Shown here: positions 60,339 through 64,000 of the stretch, in pieces | How positions within the stretch are numbered: position 1 is the stretch's first letter | Layout of the letters: each line of letters opens with the position of its first letter | Origin: Anaerolineae bacterium | GTDB lineage: Bacteria; Chloroflexota; Anaerolineae; Aggregatilineales; J027 | DNA: 64,000 nucleotides | Assembly: GCA_008933735.1 (NCBI GenBank) | Contig: WBUL01000004.1 | Location: 209,160 to 273,159, forward strand | Direction: 5' to 3' | Notes under the pieces: model-generated | Databases searched by the model: none | Seen by the model: only the letters and a program-made list of their open reading frames with translations | What the model was told of the DNA's origin: nothing | Position numbers and translations under genes: made by a program

Positions 60339-60875
60339 GATGTAGTACCGCGCCTCCCTGACCACAAATTCAACGGTCGCGGCGATGGTTGGGTCAGGGA
60401 GCGTATTCGAGGGTACTTCAATCGAATAGTTATGAACGATCTGATGAGCTTCCAGGGAAACAATCAGGTGCTGTATGATCCCTTTAGGTGGGAGATTAAG
60501 GATTAAAACCTGGTCTTGAAAAACAGGCGTTGGCAAACTGGCATCTCGTTTGAGCTTTAAGACCTGCTCATTCTCGGTAATTTGGGCCTGCTCAATTACC
60601 AACCGGGTCATCATCTGCATTTGCAGGGCGTCACGTTTCGGCGCGTCTAACCCGTCAGCAAACGCAACATGATAGGCCATTGCATCCAACACGATATACG
60701 GGGCGCGATTTCCGGTTGCCGCACACACCCAGGATTCCGCCGACCATGCCAGTCCGGTATCGATCAAAAAAGGGCGGGTATTTAAAGAACGGCGACTCTG
60801 TGCCAGCACCGCGAATAAGGATGGCAGATAGGCCAGGTCACCGCCAATATGGGCCGTCACAAGCAGATGAATCAT
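60315..60875 (-). CDS. Hypothetical protein, 186 aa
   Basis: Not firmly recognised. The first half (HLLVTAHIGGDLAYLPSLFAVL, FLIDTGLAWS, YIVLDAMAYHVAFADGL) recalls a reduced 5'-nucleotidase-type alpha/beta layout but lacks metal-binding motifs; the second half is beta-rich. No membrane segment. Its ATG overlaps the thioesterase stop codon (ATGA), and it is the last gene of a four-gene minus-strand operon. The longer frame starting at 60923 would overlap the thioesterase gene by 52 bases and is less likely. Confidence 0.65.
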   Translation of the reverse strand: MIHLLVTAHIGGDLAYLPSLFAVLAQSRRSLNTRPFLIDTGLAWSAESWVCAATGNRAPYIVLDAMAYHVAFADGLDAPKRDALQMQMMTRLVIEQAQITENEQVLKLKRDASLPTPVFQDQVLILNLPPKGIIQHLIVSLEAHQIVHNYSIEVPSNTLPDPTIAATVEFVVREARYYIKKQEERG

Positions 60876-61306
60876 GGTTGATCTGGTTTCAGGATTTCGT
60901 AGTCCAGAATGAGGCGCTGCCATTCCTCTGAAAGGAGCATTGAACGCTCCTGCTCATAATTATAAGCCACCATAGTCATCGTTGCCATGCTCACCAGCCG
61001 CTCGTTGGCAGCCATTGTCATCACATAAGCCAGGTCAAAGCTCTTACGCCCCAAACGCGAACAGCGCACATGAATGTTAACCACATCTTTCAGGTGCAGG
61101 GGCATAAGGTAGTCAATGGCTGTCTTAACAACGATCATCCCTACATCACGCGGCTGCAAACCAATGCCCAGCACATCCCGTGCATAACCGATGCGTGCCT
61201 GCTCCAGGTACGTAATGTAACGGGCCTCATTGACGTGCCCGACTGCGTCAAGATCGTCAAATCGGGGGGCAATCTGCGTGGAATAGCGAAAATTCGCCAA
61301 CAGCAT
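60872..61306 (-). CDS. Acyl-CoA thioesterase, 4HBT/YbgC type
   Basis: 144 residues with a single hotdog fold. The YbgC-type active site is PRFDDLDAVGHVNEARYITYLEQARIGY, where the first Asp of D.DAVGHVN is the catalytic residue; the later strand RKSFDLAYVM follows. It hydrolyses acyl-CoA esters in the cytoplasm. It starts on the base after the enoyl-CoA hydratase stop codon and its own stop overlaps the next start, consistent with work on a shared acyl-CoA pool. Confidence 0.88.
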   Translation of the reverse strand: MLLANFRYSTQIAPRFDDLDAVGHVNEARYITYLEQARIGYARDVLGIGLQPRDVGMIVVKTAIDYLMPLHLKDVVNIHVRCSRLGRKSFDLAYVMTMAANERLVSMATMTMVAYNYEQERSMLLSEEWQRLILDYEILKPDQP

Positions 61307-62080
61307 CTATTGACCCTTCCACTGTGCTGGGCGTTTATTCACAAAGGCATCCATGCCTTCGGTCTGGTCGTCGGTGCTGAACAGAAAGTGGAAGCTGCGC
61401 CGTTCGTATTCCAGCCCTTCATTCAGGGTCATCTCATAAGTTTTGTTCACGCAGTCCTTCGCAATGCGAATCGCAATCGGTGCGCGGCTGGCAATTTCTG
61501 CGGCCAATTTAAGCGCTTCATCAAGATACGTTTCTACACTGTAGACGTGATTTACCAACCCAAACTGGGCGGCCTCTGGTGCGGTCAGCCAGCGATTATT
61601 CAGGACCATTTCCATCGCAATCGCCTTGCCGACGATACGGGTTAAACGCTGCGTACCGCCCGCGCCGGGAATCACCCCCAGATTGATTTCTGGCTGCCCA
61701 AATTTCGCATTTTCCGCTGCGATGATCATGTCGCAAGCCATCGCTAATTCACAGCCGCCACCCAGACACACCCCCGCGACCGCCGCAAGAACAGGTTTGC
61801 GGATTTTTTTCAGCTCATCCCATACAGAAATCGGGTCGCCTACCAGCATCGAGACCGGAGTTGCCGTCGCCATTTCTTTAATGTCCGCTCCCGCCGCAAA
61901 GGCCTTTTCGCTGCCGGTAATCACGTGGCAGCCGATGTCCGGCTCAGCGTCATGTTCTTTGAGGGCGTTCATCAATTCGCGCATTAAGGTTGCATTAAGT
62001 GCGTTCATCGCCTGCGGTCTGTTCAAACGAATCAAACCGACCCGGCTGGCTAATTTTTCAACAAGGATCGTTTCGTACAT
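61307..62080 (-). CDS. Enoyl-CoA hydratase/isomerase family protein
   Basis: 257 residues, crotonase fold. Start VEKLASRVGLIRLNRPQAMNAL, oxyanion-hole segment AFAAGADIKEM, catalytic glutamates in GGGCELAMACD and GQPEINLGVIPGAGGTQRL; both Glu residues of true enoyl-CoA hydratases are present. It adds water to trans-2-enoyl-CoA in fatty-acid or similar breakdown. TAGGAG ribosome site about eight bases upstream. Nine bases downstream of the CPBP gene. Confidence 0.92.
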   Translation of the reverse strand: MYETILVEKLASRVGLIRLNRPQAMNALNATLMRELMNALKEHDAEPDIGCHVITGSEKAFAAGADIKEMATATPVSMLVGDPISVWDELKKIRKPVLAAVAGVCLGGGCELAMACDMIIAAENAKFGQPEINLGVIPGAGGTQRLTRIVGKAIAMEMVLNNRWLTAPEAAQFGLVNHVYSVETYLDEALKLAAEIASRAPIAIRIAKDCVNKTYEMTLNEGLEYERRSFHFLFSTDDQTEGMDAFVNKRPAQWKGQ

Positions 62081-62089
62081 GGTTTGCTC

Positions 62090-62863
62090 CTAAAGGATAA
62101 TGGCACGTAACATCATAAAGAGGCCAAACATGACATGGGCTATTATTGCTGACTGGGTGGATTTGGTTGAAGCGCGTGCAATTCCCGCCGTTATGCCCAA
62201 CACCAGGGGATAGATACCACCCCACCAAAGGTCACTGTCCAGCAGGATATGCAACACGACAAATGCCAGCGCAGACAGACCTATGGATAAAAACGGCTGA
62301 AACTGTTTCCGCAGCGCAGGGTAAAGAATACCCCGGAAAATGATCTCTTCTACAATTGGCCGTGCGGCCACAACCACCAGCACCCCCACCAGAAATTCAC
62401 TGGAGCCCTCTTTTAATCCCAACAAAGGGCGTGGCAGGCTGTCAGAGGGCACCCCCACGATGAAACCAATCACATCCGTGACAATTACGATTGTAAAAGC
62501 GATGAGAGCGACAAATGCAAGTGGTGTATTCTCCGAAGGGGTCAGGTGCAGCACTTCGACCGGACGTAAGTTCTGATGTATTTGTTTGTTTTCCTGGGCT
62601 TTGTAAAAGGCAGTGGTGATATATTGATAGATCAGCACGCCCACGAGCAAACAGCCAATCAGATTGGCGCGGGCAAAAATATCGGGTTCAAAAGCCTCAT
62701 CCATCGGCGCATCCGCCAGGCTGGCCGTGAACAGCAGCGCCGCCAACAGCACCACCAGATACATGACGACCATACCCATTCCAAAAGGCCAGTTCCAGGG
62801 AGGGAGAAGCGCTTCTGGCTGGCGCACCCGTTCCAGTAATAGCTGAACTGCACGTTTAATCAT
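62090..62863 (-). CDS. CPBP-family intramembrane protease (CAAX protease-like)
   Basis: 257 residues with about seven membrane helices. The CPBP/Abi active-site motif EEIIFRGILYPALRK has the paired glutamates and the Arg, and a later HIL in FVVLHILLD gives the histidine motif. The start at 62863 (MIKRAVQLLLE) follows the family; the frame is open further to 62938 but would run into the divergent promoter. First gene of the minus-strand operon with hydratase and thioesterase. Confidence 0.86.
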   Translation of the reverse strand: MIKRAVQLLLERVRQPEALLPPWNWPFGMGMVVMYLVVLLAALLFTASLADAPMDEAFEPDIFARANLIGCLLVGVLIYQYITTAFYKAQENKQIHQNLRPVEVLHLTPSENTPLAFVALIAFTIVIVTDVIGFIVGVPSDSLPRPLLGLKEGSSEFLVGVLVVVAARPIVEEIIFRGILYPALRKQFQPFLSIGLSALAFVVLHILLDSDLWWGGIYPLVLGITAGIARASTKSTQSAIIAHVMFGLFMMLRAIIL

Positions 62864-62964
62864 GGTGAGTGAAAAATCTGCTTTCGCTGCATGAATCCTA
62901 GAGAGTATAGCTAAAATTGTGCTTTCCTCAACAAGCATTGAGAAAAGTGGTACAAGGTATAGTT

Positions 62965-63819
62965 ATGAATACAATAAGAGTAATGAGAAATGCCATAAGG
63001 ATAAGAGAAGTGTTTGCTGAAGCAGTTCACGAAATCCCTATCCGACTGGATTTTGCCACGTTGATGATTGCCAAAGAAATCGCGTACCCAACGCTGGATG
63101 TCGAAAAAAACCTGGAAATCCTGGATGATTATTCCCATACAATTGACCAGCGTGTTCGAGACACTGATTCTACCCACGACAGGTTAAGACGCATCAGCGA
63201 ATACTTGTTTGACGATCTGGGGTTTCATGGAAACAGCGATAACTATTACACCCCACAAAACAGCTTTTTAAACGAAGTTCTGGAACAGCGTACCGGGATT
63301 CCGATCACCCTTTCCATCGTCTTTATTTCGGTCGCAAAACGACTCAAACTGCCTGCCTATGGCATAGGGCTTCCCGGCCACTTTATTGTAGGGTGCGAAA
63401 GCAGCAGCGGCCCTGTTTACCTTGATCCATTTCATGATGGCCTGCTGTTGGAAAAAGAAGAATGTATACAGCTTGCCCGGAGTTATCTCTCAGAGGGAGC
63501 GGTTCTTTCGCCCAGCCTCCTGGCTCCCCTTCCACCACCAATCATCCTGATGCGTGTTCTTAATAACTTACGTCACATTTACATCGTTCAACAGGATTTA
63601 CCGCATCTTCTGTCTGTGCTGCGGCTGCAACAAACACTGAATCCCCGTAATCCAGAACTGAACCGCGATATTGGCATTCTGTGTACCCATCTGGAAATCT
63701 GGGGCGAGGCAGTGCGTCAGCTTCGTTATTATACTTTTGTCCGCCCACAGAGCAAAGATGCCGAGAAAACACGGGCAATCCTGCATGAAGCCATTGGTCA
63801 TCTGAGTAAGTTAAATTAG
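62965..63819 (+). CDS. SirB1/transglutaminase-like TPR protein
   Basis: 284 residues. The SirB1 N-terminal domain has YDDLGFHGN-type LFDDLGFHGNSDNYYTPQNSFLNEVLEQRTGIPITLSIVF in split form, PAYGIGLPGHFIVG, then YLDPFHDG, all typical; the C-terminal part (LRHIYIVQQDLPHLLSVLRLQQTLNPRNPELNRDIGI region) has TPR-like helices. The transglutaminase Cys is not present at its usual site, as in most of the family. Biochemical role unknown. Start ATG 62965 was chosen for its AAGGTA site and homology; an ATG-less upstream stretch of the same frame is disregarded. Confidence 0.83.
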   Translation: MNTIRVMRNAIRIREVFAEAVHEIPIRLDFATLMIAKEIAYPTLDVEKNLEILDDYSHTIDQRVRDTDSTHDRLRRISEYLFDDLGFHGNSDNYYTPQNSFLNEVLEQRTGIPITLSIVFISVAKRLKLPAYGIGLPGHFIVGCESSSGPVYLDPFHDGLLLEKEECIQLARSYLSEGAVLSPSLLAPLPPPIILMRVLNNLRHIYIVQQDLPHLLSVLRLQQTLNPRNPELNRDIGILCTHLEIWGEAVRQLRYYTFVRPQSKDAEKTRAILHEAIGHLSKLN

Positions 63820-63875
63820 CCGTCTGCTTTAATAGCATTACCTTCACGCTGAATACGAGAAAGAGAGCTATGATG

Positions 63876-64000
63876 TGTAAGCCCCCCGAAAGTTGAGCCA
63901 AGCAAAAGTAGAGTTTTCCAGTAAAGTAAGGCTAGCAAGTAAGGAAAACTCCAGATGAAAAAGAGCAAGTTCAGCGAAACGCAAATCATCCAGATATTAA
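63876..64000 (+). mobile_element. Left end of an IS3-family insertion sequence (truncated by window edge)
   Basis: TGTAAGCCCCCCGAAAG near 63876 looks like an IS terminal repeat (starts TG, GC-rich block), followed 60 bases later by a transposase OrfA start. The right end and target duplication are outside the window, so the boundary is approximate. Confidence 0.7.
63955..64000 (+). CDS. IS3-family transposase OrfA, N-terminal fragment (truncated by window edge)
   Basis: Fifteen residues are visible: MKKSKFSETQIIQIL. This is the conserved start of IS3-family OrfA (helix-turn-helix) proteins, closest in style to the IS407 group. An AAGGAAAA ribosome site precedes the ATG. Confidence 0.75.
   Translation, partial: MKKSKFSETQIIQIL

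Noticed and set aside
1..64000. CRISPR arrays, tRNA or rRNA genes
   Set aside because: No spaced direct repeats and no tRNA- or rRNA-like sequence were seen by eye in gaps between genes; a dedicated scan was not possible.

Overview
The window reads as chromosomal DNA of a bacterium, most probably a Chloroflexota of the Anaerolineae type. This is inferred from the style of the ABC solute-binding proteins (short signal peptides ending in AQ without a lipobox), the mixture of GT4 glycosyltransferases and FtsX/MacB-type permeases, an Mrp antiporter operon and the absence of recognisable outer-membrane assembly genes. No rRNA, tRNA or CRISPR array was seen. The right edge runs into the left end of an IS3-type insertion sequence.

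Layout. 1-8160: the 3' end of a glycosyltransferase, convergent frr-uppS, a hypothetical/phospholipase D-like pair, a large HerA/DUF87-type ATPase with Pro/Gln-rich segments, and a second GT4 glycosyltransferase. 8347-10998: response regulator, Est30-like hydrolase, ECF sigma factor and two small genes of unknown function. 11083-13485: a GH31 glucosidase. 13511-24162: a tightly packed sugar operon behind a perfect 22-bp palindromic operator. It encodes a fucose-isomerase-family enzyme, an ABC sugar importer, a TalC-type transaldolase with altered phosphate-site residues, a GH4-like NAD-dependent glycosidase, a DUF4010 membrane protein and a split SAF + UxaA pair resembling sulfolactate sulfo-lyase SuyAB. 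Together these fit a transaldolase-type sulfoquinovose pathway that ends in pyruvate and sulfite. The set was recognised from the gene complement, and the substrate is inference.

24339-29802: Mrp/Mnh cation antiporter A-B-C-D-E-G, with F missing. 29832-38984: oppABC (no ATPase genes), an NlpC/P60 peptidase with SH3-like region, a serine beta-lactamase-fold hydrolase, an L-Ala-D/L-Glu epimerase and diaminopimelate decarboxylase, which together look like a murein-peptide salvage locus. 39062-40908: two LolD/MacB-type ATPases and a STAS protein. 41026-48058: a GT2 glycosyltransferase and the phosphate regulon phoB-phoR-pstSCAB (no phoU). 48097-50805: aconitase, divergent from an RNA-modification operon.

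50919-54980: five overlapping genes, rsmI, a divergent TGT paralogue, two tandem relatives of the aminoglycoside-resistance 16S rRNA m7G1405 methyltransferases, and rsmE. Four of the five belong to families that modify the 16S decoding region (C1402, G1405, U1498). 55082-57239: a GT4 enzyme convergent with an APH-fold kinase. 57240-57831: a 592-base non-coding stretch with two strong secondary structures. 57832-63819: an FtsX-type permease, a four-gene minus-strand operon (CAAX protease-like, enoyl-CoA hydratase, thioesterase, unknown) and a SirB1-family protein.

Stem-loops sit between the solute-binding gene and the permease genes in three separate transport operons, which suggests a shared way of making excess binding protein. 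The most interesting items are the sulfosugar operon, the permease carrying a rearranged fasciclin (FAS1) domain inside it, and the 16S/tRNA modification operon.
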